From Candidatus Aminicenantota bacterium (lineage in GTDB: Bacteria > Acidobacteriota > Aminicenantia > Aminicenantales > UBA8522), in NCBI GenBank assembly GCA_003524335.1, contig DQHV01000231.1:2493-8204 (forward strand): a DNA stretch of 5,712 nucleotides, given 5' to 3'. Each line of letters begins with the position of its first letter. Positions within the stretch are counted from its first letter, which is position 1. The notes under the pieces were generated by a model. That model did no database searches, had not been told where the DNA came from, and saw only the letters and a list, made by a program, of their open reading frames with translations. Below, piece after piece: positions 1 to 5,526 of the stretch. The translations under genes and the position numbers were made by a program.

Positions 1-404
1 CCCCAAACGCGGATCTTGCCGAACTCTTTTTCCGAGTTCTGGAGGTTGATGAAGGCGATGGAATTGGTCAGGGCCAGAGTCGGAGCATACAGAAAGCAGT
101 AGACTAGCATCAGCCAGACCATCGTTCCGTAGGCGGTGGTTAAGGCGATCAGGATCAGGAAGATTCCTCCGGCGAGCTGGAGCCCGGCCACGACTTTCTG
201 GCTGGCCAGATAGCGGTCGGCCACCTGGCCGCCGATGAACGGGGCGATTATCGTGGCCAGCGGGAGCAGGCTGTAAATCAGGCTGAACTGGGCGCCGCTG
301 AACCCGAGGGTGTTCTTGAGGTATTCGGAGAGGACTGGGGCCCAGGAGCCCCAGATGGCATATTGCAGGAACATCATGAAGCCGAGGCGAAAACGGACGC
401 TCAT
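1..404 (-). CDS. MFS transporter, nucleoside:H+ symporter-like (partial, N-terminal part only)
   Basis: The first 134 codons of an inner-membrane transporter are visible; the gene continues past the left edge. Translation from the ATG at 404-402 starts MSVRFRLGFMMFLQYAIWGS and shows about four hydrophobic spans (roughly residues 8-25, 40-58, 70-90, 95-118). Between the second and third spans lies GGQVADRYLASQK (residues 58-70), the G-x-x-x-D-R loop typical of major facilitator superfamily proteins. The visible end, EFGKIRVW (127-134), matches what I recall of the YGKIRLWGS segment in the NupG/XapB-type nucleoside:H+ symporter family. The start is supported by AGGAG (complement of 413-417), 8 bases upstream. 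It lies downstream of the PilZ gene on the same strand with a 66-base gap that contains its own promoter candidate. MFS membership is secure; nucleoside specificity is inferred, and a sugar or other solute remains possible. Confidence 0.85.
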   Translation of the reverse strand, partial: MSVRFRLGFMMFLQYAIWGSWAPVLSEYLKNTLGFSGAQFSLIYSLLPLATIIAPFIGGQVADRYLASQKVVAGLQLAGGIFLILIALTTAYGTMVWLMLVYCFLYAPTLALTNSIAFINLQNSEKEFGKIRVW

Positions 405-432
405 GGACGACTCTCCTGTGGGTAGTTGGTAT

Positions 433-461
433 TGTTTACCGAAATTCAGGAAGGCTGTCAA
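433..461 (-). promoter_or_regulatory. Candidate sigma70 promoter for the MFS gene
   Basis: On the minus strand a perfect TTGACA (complement of 456-461) is followed after 17 bases by TAAACA (complement of 433-438), a weaker -10 match inside TAAACAAT. The predicted start near 426 would give a leader of about 20 bases containing the AGGAG ribosome binding site. The -35 begins 9 bases after the PilZ stop codon, so the transporter may be transcribed independently of PilZ as well as by readthrough. This is seen by eye only; the -10 is poor. Confidence 0.4.
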
Positions 462-470
462 GCCGGGGGT

Positions 471-854
471 TCAGGCTTTGTAGATATGGTCCAGGAGGTC
501 CATGATGCTCCGGATCGATGTCTCGACGAACTCAAGCCCGATCTCAAAGGTCTGGCCGTCGCCGCTCGGAGTGACCCATTTCACTTCGCCCGCCGCCTGG
601 ATGAGGCGGCGTGTCTTCGGCGACTGCAGTTTGATGGAGACTATGGTCCCCACCGGAAAGGACACATCAGAATCGAGCTTCAGACCGCTCGGAGAGGCGT
701 TCTTGGTCCGGCCATAATAGAGGACTTTTTCTCCGCGCCGGCCGGTGCTGTCGCGCGGCGTCAGGGTGATCGTGCACCCGTCTTCGCGGCGCGGCTCCCT
801 TCGGCGGTCGGGGTCTGCCCGGCTTCCTTCTTTCTTCCGTTTTTTCCAGAACAT
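471..854 (-). CDS. Single-domain PilZ protein (putative c-di-GMP receptor)
   Basis: A 127-residue soluble protein starting MFWKKRKKEGSRADPDRRRE. PilZ domains bind cyclic di-GMP through an N-terminal RxxxR and a downstream D/NxSxxG. Both are present: RRREPRR (residues 17-23) supplies R18/R22 or R19/R23, and NASPSG (52-57) is an exact second motif. The rest follows the PilZ beta-barrel pattern: GLKLDSD, then a glycine turn and IVSIKL (71-76), then AAGEVKWV (87-94) and FEIGLEFVE (103-111), ending in a short helix, MDLLDHIYKA. The very basic first 25 residues fit the binding switch. There is no catalytic or output domain, so it probably acts by binding a partner when loaded with c-di-GMP, but the partner is unknown. 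The ATG at 854-852 has only a weak purine-rich site upstream (AAGAGAAA). It is divergent from the permease operon and upstream of the MFS gene. An earlier in-frame start was not apparent. The domain call is strong; its role is not determinable here. Confidence 0.88.
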   Translation of the reverse strand: MFWKKRKKEGSRADPDRRREPRREDGCTITLTPRDSTGRRGEKVLYYGRTKNASPSGLKLDSDVSFPVGTIVSIKLQSPKTRRLIQAAGEVKWVTPSGDGQTFEIGLEFVETSIRSIMDLLDHIYKA

Positions 855-863
855 GGTTTCTCT

Positions 864-892
864 TTTTTAATCCAATTCCCGGAAATATTCAA
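864..892 (-). promoter_or_regulatory. Weak candidate promoter for the PilZ gene
   Basis: On the minus strand TTGAAT (complement of 887-892) lies 17 bases from TAAAAA (complement of 864-869), four of six matches in each hexamer. The predicted start would fall only a few bases before the ATG at 854, giving an almost leaderless message. The region is A/T-rich, so chance matches are likely. Confidence 0.2.
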
Positions 893-929
893 CCCCTTTC
901 TTTCTTCTCCTTGGGTTTGTCATCACTTC

Positions 930-958
930 TTGACATCTTTTTTCCCCAACGATAAGAT
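930..958 (+). promoter_or_regulatory. Candidate sigma70 promoter for the permease operon
   Basis: A perfect TTGACA (930-935) and TAAGAT (953-958, four of six) are separated by the ideal 17 bases, in the 122-base region between the divergent PilZ and permease genes. Transcription would begin near 964-966, about 11-13 bases before the ATG at 977. That would place most of the GGGAG ribosome binding site (963-967) at or before the start point. Either the message is nearly leaderless, the start point is slightly earlier, or the real promoter lies elsewhere. The rest of 855-976 holds pyrimidine-rich tracts and no clear operator or hairpin. Confidence 0.4.
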
Positions 959-976
959 GGCCGGGAGTTCATCACC

Positions 977-2290
977 ATGCCGACGCAGATCGGAATCATC
1001 CTGGGAATCATGGTTCTCGCCTATGCCCTCGCCAAGGCCAGACGGCTGACAGTTGAGATCAGCATGTTCCTGGCCGCTCTGGTAGGTGGCCTGGCCGGCA
1101 TCATTTTCCGGACCCCTCCGGCCGGAGAGCTCATCCGGCACCTTGTCGAGGGATCCGCCACCTACTTGGACGTCATCCTCGTCTTCTCCACGGCCACGAT
1201 CTTCATGGCCATCGTCAATGAATCGGGAGGGGTGAACTATGTGGTCAGGGCGACCATCCGGGCCTTCCACAACAAAAGGCTGGCCGCCCTGATCGTCCTG
1301 ATGATCATCGTGCTCATCCCCGGCGCCCTGACGGGAGCGGGGAGCATCTCTCTTCTCGTCGTCGGCGCGCCGGTCGCGATGGCCCTGAAGCTGCTGGGGA
1401 TTTCTCCGAAACGCGCCGCCGCCATCCTGTTTATCATAGCCGGGCTGAGCGCCGCTGCTCCGCCCGTCAACATCTGGGCCATGATCCTCTGCGCCGGGAC
1501 GGCCATTCCCTATGTCGGGTTTGAGCTTCCCCTCGCCGTGCCGGTTCTGATATGCGGAGTATTCACGATGCTCGTGCTGGGCTGGAGGAAGGAGCGGTCC
1601 ATCGACCTGGCCACCGCCCTCCAAGAGATGCCCAAAGTTCCGGCCAGAATGACCTGGTGGAGGGTTCTCCTTCCCTTCCTGGTCTTTTTCGGGTCGGTGG
1701 CCGCATATCGCCTCTTTCCATTCCAGACGCCGATCCTCGGGCTGCCATTACAGTTCACGATGTCCGCTTTGGTCGCCTGGCTGGTCAGCCCCCACAAGAT
1801 AAAGATCCTATCTCTGTCCAGGGACACTGTAAAACGCCTTTTGCCGCTCATCTCCACCGTCGTCATTGTCGGGATGCTCCAGCAGATCATGACGGCCACC
1901 GGCGTCCGTGGCCTGCTGTCCTATGCCGTGATCAGTATCCCGCTTGTCTTCCTGCTTGTCTCCCTGGCGATCATCATACCCGTCTCCGAGGGTGTCCTGA
2001 CCTACGGAGCCGCCGCGGTCCTGGGGATCCCCCTGATCTGGTACCTGGATTCCATCGGCTTCCACGCGACCGTGGCCATCGCCGGACTGACCCTGCTCTG
2101 GCCGCTGGGTGACGGTCTTCCGCCCACAGCCCTGATCGGTCGGCTCAGCGTCATGGTCTCGGAGTACAAGGGTTCTTACTGGGAGTTCCTCAGGACCACG
2201 TGGCTGCCCTGGCTGTTCATCACCATCGTGGGTATTCTCATGGTCGTCTACAGCGCCAAGCTCTCCTTCTTGGTGCGATGGAGCATGTAG
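977..2290 (+). CDS. DctM-like (TRAP large permease type) ion-transporter superfamily permease
   Basis: A 437-residue polytopic inner-membrane protein with roughly 11-13 hydrophobic spans, close to the usual length of TRAP large subunits (about 425-440). It starts MPTQIGIILGIMVLAYALAK. Two halves each carry a glycine/proline signature of the kind that forms re-entrant loops in DctM and related carriers. The first half has GALTGAGSIS (116-125) followed by SAAAPPVNIW (158-167); the second has PVSEGVLTYG (335-344) followed by GDGLPPTALIGR (378-389). TRAP carriers import carboxylates, amino acids or sialic acid with sodium, using a periplasmic receptor (DctP) and a four-helix subunit (DctQ). Neither partner is recognisable here, so it could be a receptor-independent secondary carrier. 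GGGAG at 963-967 lies 9 bases before the ATG, and an in-frame TAA at 953-955 excludes a longer start. It leads a tight run of plus-strand genes and overlies several opposite-strand shadow frames. Family placement is from motif memory; the substrate is unknown. Confidence 0.78.
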   Translation: MPTQIGIILGIMVLAYALAKARRLTVEISMFLAALVGGLAGIIFRTPPAGELIRHLVEGSATYLDVILVFSTATIFMAIVNESGGVNYVVRATIRAFHNKRLAALIVLMIIVLIPGALTGAGSISLLVVGAPVAMALKLLGISPKRAAAILFIIAGLSAAAPPVNIWAMILCAGTAIPYVGFELPLAVPVLICGVFTMLVLGWRKERSIDLATALQEMPKVPARMTWWRVLLPFLVFFGSVAAYRLFPFQTPILGLPLQFTMSALVAWLVSPHKIKILSLSRDTVKRLLPLISTVVIVGMLQQIMTATGVRGLLSYAVISIPLVFLLVSLAIIIPVSEGVLTYGAAAVLGIPLIWYLDSIGFHATVAIAGLTLLWPLGDGLPPTALIGRLSVMVSEYKGSYWEFLRTTWLPWLFITIVGILMVVYSAKLSFLVRWSM

Positions 2291-2292
2291 GA

Positions 2293-2301
2293 AAGGGGGT
2301 G
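2293..2301 (+). promoter_or_regulatory. Ribosome binding site fixing the start of the 51-codon gene
   Basis: AAGGGGGTG (2293-2301) matches the ideal AAGGAGGTG at eight of nine positions and sits in the 13-base gap after the permease stop. Its G-run ends 4 bases before the ATG at 2304, slightly close but usable. A second in-frame ATG at 2316 would be too far (16 bases). The site is the main evidence that this short frame is translated. Confidence 0.6.
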
Positions 2302-2303
2302 TC

Positions 2304-2459
2304 ATGCCGATCATCATGATTTTCTACTATCTTATCACGGCCTACCTTGTGGTCCTCCTGGCCTGGAATTTCGTACGGGAAAAGAAAAAGACCGAAGACA
2401 TGGCCTTGTATCTTTTGGTCCTTATCCCCCTTGTGCTGAGGATCCTGCGCCTAAAATAG
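2304..2459 (+). CDS. 51-residue two-helix membrane microprotein, unknown function
   Basis: A short frame too small for most gene finders. The product starts MPIIMIFYYLITAYLVVLLA and ends VLRILRLK. It has two strongly hydrophobic stretches, residues 3-24 and about 33-47, joined by a charged turn REKKKTED (25-32), so it should form a helical hairpin in the membrane. Translation is supported by the near-ideal ribosome binding site at 2293-2301, by 13- and 16-base gaps to its neighbours, and by its stop abutting the AGGAGG of the next gene. Without this gene there would be an unexplained 185-base gap in an otherwise compact operon. I do not recognise a family. Its place directly after a DctM-like permease suggests a small accessory or stabilising subunit. 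It is far too short, with too few helices, to be a standard DctQ (about 160 residues, four helices). The topology cannot be settled because both the loop and the C-terminus are basic. Confidence 0.72.
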   Translation: MPIIMIFYYLITAYLVVLLAWNFVREKKKTEDMALYLLVLIPLVLRILRLK

Positions 2460-2465
2460 AGGAGG
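2460..2465 (+). promoter_or_regulatory. Strong ribosome binding site of the M14-like hydrolase gene
   Basis: AGGAGG begins immediately after the TAG stop of the microprotein and ends 10 bases before the ATG at 2476. It fixes that start, and its position suggests the two genes are translated from one message. Confidence 0.7.
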
Positions 2466-2475
2466 AAAAATAGCC

Positions 2476-3639
2476 ATGAAGCGGCCCGGCCTCGTCAAAG
2501 CCGTTCTGATAGTCCTGTTTCTCATTTTTCTCATCCAGGGCGGCCTCCGGCTCTATCGCCACCGCCATTTCGACGTCCCGGTGGTAACCGGCCCGGGAGT
2601 CACCCGGGTCGCGCACCTCAGCGATTTCGGTCCGGGTCTCAAGGGAACGATGGCCGACACGCTGGTCTACTTCCTGGACGGGACAGAGCCCGGGGGCAAG
2701 GCCATCCTCATGTCCAACACCCACGCCAATGAGCCGGAGGGACTGCTGGCAGCCCTCCTGATGCTCGAGAACGCGGTGGTCGAAAAAGGGTCACTGATCA
2801 TCATTCCCCAGTTCAATAACAGCGCCGGACGAAACACCAGGCCGGGGGACGGATATCCGCTTTATTTTGAGATCCCGACAGACTGGGGGCTGAAAACATT
2901 CCGAATGGGCAATCGCGACGCCTCACCCCTCGACCAATGGCCCGATCCCGACGTTTATATCCACTACCCGGACCGGCAACTCCTTTCTTATATCGATGCC
3001 CGAAATGTCAACCGGACTTGGCCGGGACGCCCGGGAGGCCCGCTGATGGAGAAGGTAACTTTCGCTGCCATGGAGATTATGCGCCGCGAGAAAGTCGACG
3101 TCGCTGTCGACATCCATGGCGCCGAGACTATGTTTCCGGTGACGAACTGCATCGTCGCACCCGAGAAGTCGAATCGGATCGCCACCATGGCATCGCTCAC
3201 GGTCAAGGCCAAGGAAGGCTTCGACAGCCATGTCGAGCCCTCGCCGGCCGGCTTCCGCGGCCTTTCCCACCGGGAGATCGGAGATTTCTCGGACACGCTC
3301 CCTTTCCTTCTCGAAGCGCCCATCCCCTTCCTCGATCAGCCGACCGGCCCCAAGACCGTGAAATTCCTCCTCGACGGCAAGGACCCCTTCCTGTTGAGCC
3401 TGGCCCAGAAAAAAAAGCTGTTCGTCGCCTATGATGCCTCGGGCTGGCCTCTGGAAAAGCGGGTCGGCCAGCATTGTTCAGTCACCCTGGAAATCATCCG
3501 CCAATATTCCAAGAAAAATCCTGACCGGTCCATCCTGGTCCGGGATATCCCGCGCTATGCCGAGATCGTCCAGAATGGAGTCGGCCATTACTTTCATGAT
3601 CCATCCCGGGCGGAAAGGGACCGCATCTATCCGAATTGA
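2476..3639 (+). CDS. Membrane-anchored M14 / succinylglutamate desuccinylase-aspartoacylase-like zinc hydrolase
   Basis: A 387-residue protein starting MKRPGLVKAVLIVLFLIFLI. Residues 7-23 form a single hydrophobic segment after a basic N-terminus and look like an uncleaved signal anchor, leaving the catalytic domain outside the cytoplasm. Active-site landmarks of the M14 carboxypeptidase/AstE-AspA fold are in order. NTHANEPEG (81-89) gives the zinc ligands H83 and E86. NVNRTWPG (177-184) gives the substrate-carboxylate pair N179/R180. VDIHGAE (211-217) gives the third ligand H214. LLEAPIPF (278-285) offers E280 as a candidate general base. Such enzymes remove an acyl group or a C-terminal residue from amino-acid or peptide substrates. 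The family usually has HGNE at the first site; HANE is a small variation. It follows the microprotein by 16 bases and precedes the C69 dipeptidase by 75, pointing to extracytoplasmic peptide or acyl-amino-acid breakdown. The fold is fairly secure. Peptidase versus deacylase activity cannot be told apart, and the E280 assignment is tentative. Confidence 0.8.
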   Translation: MKRPGLVKAVLIVLFLIFLIQGGLRLYRHRHFDVPVVTGPGVTRVAHLSDFGPGLKGTMADTLVYFLDGTEPGGKAILMSNTHANEPEGLLAALLMLENAVVEKGSLIIIPQFNNSAGRNTRPGDGYPLYFEIPTDWGLKTFRMGNRDASPLDQWPDPDVYIHYPDRQLLSYIDARNVNRTWPGRPGGPLMEKVTFAAMEIMRREKVDVAVDIHGAETMFPVTNCIVAPEKSNRIATMASLTVKAKEGFDSHVEPSPAGFRGLSHREIGDFSDTLPFLLEAPIPFLDQPTGPKTVKFLLDGKDPFLLSLAQKKKLFVAYDASGWPLEKRVGQHCSVTLEIIRQYSKKNPDRSILVRDIPRYAEIVQNGVGHYFHDPSRAERDRIYPN

Positions 3640-3700
3640 TTATGCCGGAGATAACCCTATTTCCCCTCGGGCCGGCCGGCCGCTTCCATCCAAAGAAAAA

Positions 3701-3706
3701 AGGAGG
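3701..3706 (+). promoter_or_regulatory. Ribosome binding site of the C69 dipeptidase gene
   Basis: AGGAGG lies within AAAAAAGGAGGTTAG and is 8 bases before the ATG at 3715. This favours the first of the two consecutive ATG codons over the one at 3718 (11 bases). The 75-base gap that holds it contains no clear promoter or terminator. Confidence 0.7.
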
Positions 3707-3714
3707 TTAGACGA

Positions 3715-5439
3715 ATGATGAAAAAAGCAACGATCGTTTCCGTCATGGTCCTTGCCCTGCTGCTAATCGGGCTGACGATCTTGCCGCGTGCCCATCAGCC
3801 CCTGTCGGCCGATACGGCCAAGGAGGACTTTTCCGGGGACAGCTGTACGGTTATCATGGTGGCCAAGGGGGCCTCGGTTGACGGATCGACCATGGCCACT
3901 CACACCTGTGACTGCGGCGTCTGCGACTGGACCTGGCGCCACATCCCCGCCGCCGACCACAAACCCGGAGAGACACGCAAGATCTACCACATCAACCAGT
4001 ACAAGACCTGGCCTCCCGAGCAGGGACTCAAATGGGACCTTTACAAGAACGACTTCACGGGATTGGAGATACCGGAGGTTCCGCATACTTACGGCTACCA
4101 TCATGGGATGTTCGGGTACATGAACGACCAGCAGTTGGGCATCGGCGAATCGACCATCGGCTGCGTCCGCAAGCTTTACAACAACACCCCGACTCCGTCC
4201 TTCGACATCACCATGCTCACCCTCATCGCCATGGAGCGCTCGAAGACAGCACGTGAAGCCATCCAGCTCATGGGGTCGCTGGCCGAGAAATTCGGCTATG
4301 GCTTCAATGACGGCGGTGAGATGCTCGCCGTCCACGACCCGAACGAACTCTGGGTCTTCGAGATCATGCCGGCCGGGCCGCTGTGGACGCCGAAGACGGG
4401 AAAGCCGGGAGCGGTCTGGTGCGCCCAGCGGGTTCCGGACGACCAGGTCAGCGTCTGCCCCAATGAGTCGCGGATAGGAGAGGTCGACCTCAAGAACAAG
4501 GAGTTTTTCCTGGGTTCGGCCCATCTGGTTTCCTTCGCCGTCGAGCAGGGCCTTTACGATTCCAAGGCCGGAAAGCCATTCAGCTGGAAGAAAGCCTACT
4601 CTCCGGCAGAAGGGAGCGCCGTCAGCAGCGACGGACGCAGGGCCAGGTTGTGGCGCTTTTTCAACCTTGTCGCGCCGTCCCTTAACCTTAGCCCTGACAC
4701 GCCGAACATGGATTTTCCCTTCTCGGTCAAGCCCGACAAGCCAATCTCCGTCCAGGACGTGATGAACATGACGAGAGACCGGTCACAGGGGACGCGTTTT
4801 GACCGGGTCAAGGGGATGCGGGGCGGCCCGTTCAGCAACCCGAATTACTATGGCACCACACGGACGATCGGCACGCCGAGCGTCGAGTACACCACCATCA
4901 CCCAGTGTCGCGGCTGGCTGCCCGCCCCGATCGGCGGCATTGTCTGGCTGAGTTTCGGGCTCCAGGAGACGTCCTGCTACATGCCGCTCTATGCCGGCAT
5001 CAGCGATGTCCCGGCTTCCTTCAAGATCGGCGATCACTGGGTTTTGAACCGGGATTCCGCGCGCTGGGCCTTTGACTATGTGGATTTCCATACTCAGGCG
5101 GTCTATAACGCCGCCTTGGAAGAGGTCAAGAAAGCCCAGGCCGAATGGGAGGCTAAGACGGTCTCCCGGATCCCCGAGATCGACAAGGAGGCCCTGGAAC
5201 GGTTCAACCGGTCCCCGCTGGAAGGCATCGGCTATCTCGATGGCTTTTGCCTGAGCCACGCGGATAATGTCGTCAAAGCCTGGTGGAAGCTCGGCGATGA
5301 CCTTTTCGTCCGCTTCAACAAGCTCGGCTATTACGACGCCGAAAAAAGGGCTTGGGACCGGAACAGGACCGTCTATCCGGAGTGGTGGAAGAAGGCGATC
5401 AAGGTATGGGATGCCATCTCCGAACCCGCCGAGAAATAA
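3715..5439 (+). CDS. Exported C69-family (PepD-like) dipeptidase
   Basis: A 574-residue protein starting MMKKATIVSVMVLALLLIGL, with a hydrophobic export signal at about residues 6-23. Peptidase C69 enzymes are N-terminal-nucleophile hydrolases that expose a catalytic cysteine by removing a propeptide and cleave dipeptides. Here that cysteine should be C44 in GDSCTVIMVAKGASVDGSTM (41-60), the family signature. Further family blocks are MNDQQLGIGEST (136-147), ERSKTAREAIQLM (174-186), VWCAQRVPDDQVSV (234-247) followed by NESRIGEVD, and GWLPAPIGGIVWLSFG (400-415) with SCYMPLYAG (420-428). A cysteine cluster, CDCGVCDW (C65, C67, C70), lies just after the nucleophile segment and could form disulfides or bind metal. 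A charged helical stretch (about 465-498) precedes the C-terminus. The length is within reach of other secreted family members but longer than cytoplasmic PepD (about 470). Placement after the M14-like gene suggests joint digestion of short peptides. Family confidence is high; substrate preference is unknown. Confidence 0.93.
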   Translation: MMKKATIVSVMVLALLLIGLTILPRAHQPLSADTAKEDFSGDSCTVIMVAKGASVDGSTMATHTCDCGVCDWTWRHIPAADHKPGETRKIYHINQYKTWPPEQGLKWDLYKNDFTGLEIPEVPHTYGYHHGMFGYMNDQQLGIGESTIGCVRKLYNNTPTPSFDITMLTLIAMERSKTAREAIQLMGSLAEKFGYGFNDGGEMLAVHDPNELWVFEIMPAGPLWTPKTGKPGAVWCAQRVPDDQVSVCPNESRIGEVDLKNKEFFLGSAHLVSFAVEQGLYDSKAGKPFSWKKAYSPAEGSAVSSDGRRARLWRFFNLVAPSLNLSPDTPNMDFPFSVKPDKPISVQDVMNMTRDRSQGTRFDRVKGMRGGPFSNPNYYGTTRTIGTPSVEYTTITQCRGWLPAPIGGIVWLSFGLQETSCYMPLYAGISDVPASFKIGDHWVLNRDSARWAFDYVDFHTQAVYNAALEEVKKAQAEWEAKTVSRIPEIDKEALERFNRSPLEGIGYLDGFCLSHADNVVKAWWKLGDDLFVRFNKLGYYDAEKRAWDRNRTVYPEWWKKAIKVWDAISEPAEK

Positions 5440-5474
5440 ATGGGAAACGGGCTTTTTCGAGCACGCCCCTCGCC

Positions 5475-5504
5475 TTGACCGAGGAGATAAAAAGCATATA
5501 GAAT
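5475..5504 (+). promoter_or_regulatory. Candidate promoter for the last exported-protein gene
   Basis: TTGACC (5475-5480, five of six) and TAGAAT (5499-5504, five of six) are 18 bases apart; an alternative -10, TATAGA (5497-5502), gives a 16-base spacer. A start near 5511 would just include the AAAAGGAG ribosome binding site. It lies in the 87-base gap after the C69 stop, so the next gene may have its own transcript in addition to readthrough. By-eye evidence only. Confidence 0.38.
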
Positions 5505-5526
5505 GGGTTAAAAAGGAGATTCTCAG

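Noticed and set aside
891..949. Pyrimidine-rich tracts (C/T runs) in the divergent region
   Set aside because: They could suggest a regulator site or an A-tract bend on the other strand, but there is no clear repeat or dyad to support a specific operator.
426..1049. Open plus-strand frame of 207 codons opposite the PilZ gene and into the permease start
   Set aside because: It is antisense to a clear PilZ protein, spans a non-coding divergent region, has no ribosome binding site and gives a low-complexity product without domains.
923..1624. Long minus-strand frame opposite the permease gene
   Set aside because: Its product is dominated by D, G, Q and R, as expected from the complement of a G+C-rich membrane-protein gene; no domain or ribosome binding site.
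1808..2317. Minus-strand frame opposite the permease C-terminus
   Set aside because: Same compositional shadow of a hydrophobic gene; charged, glycine-rich product with no recognisable fold.
2923..3474. Minus-strand frame opposite the M14-like gene
   Set aside because: The sense strand carries a full set of zinc-site motifs, and the antisense product shows no family features.
3669..3682. GGCCGGCCGGCC-type palindromic run in the gap before the C69 gene
   Set aside because: A short G+C-rich repeat with no loop and no T-tract; most likely compositional.
3431..3718. Plus-strand frame overlapping the M14-like gene end and reaching the ATG of the C69 gene
   Set aside because: Most of it is out-of-frame reading of the M14-like gene, with no ribosome binding site and no domain. 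The overlap with the next ATG looks like translational coupling but is coincidental.
3763..4524. 253-codon minus-strand frame opposite the C69 gene
   Set aside because: The sense frame holds the C69 signature throughout; the antisense product is R/G/V-rich and unrecognisable, so it is a codon-bias shadow.
5468..5484. Small inverted repeat CCTCG/CGAGG with a 7-base loop after the C69 stop
   Set aside because: The stem is only 5 pairs and is followed by an A-rich stretch, not a T-run, so it is not a convincing terminator; it also overlaps the candidate -35.
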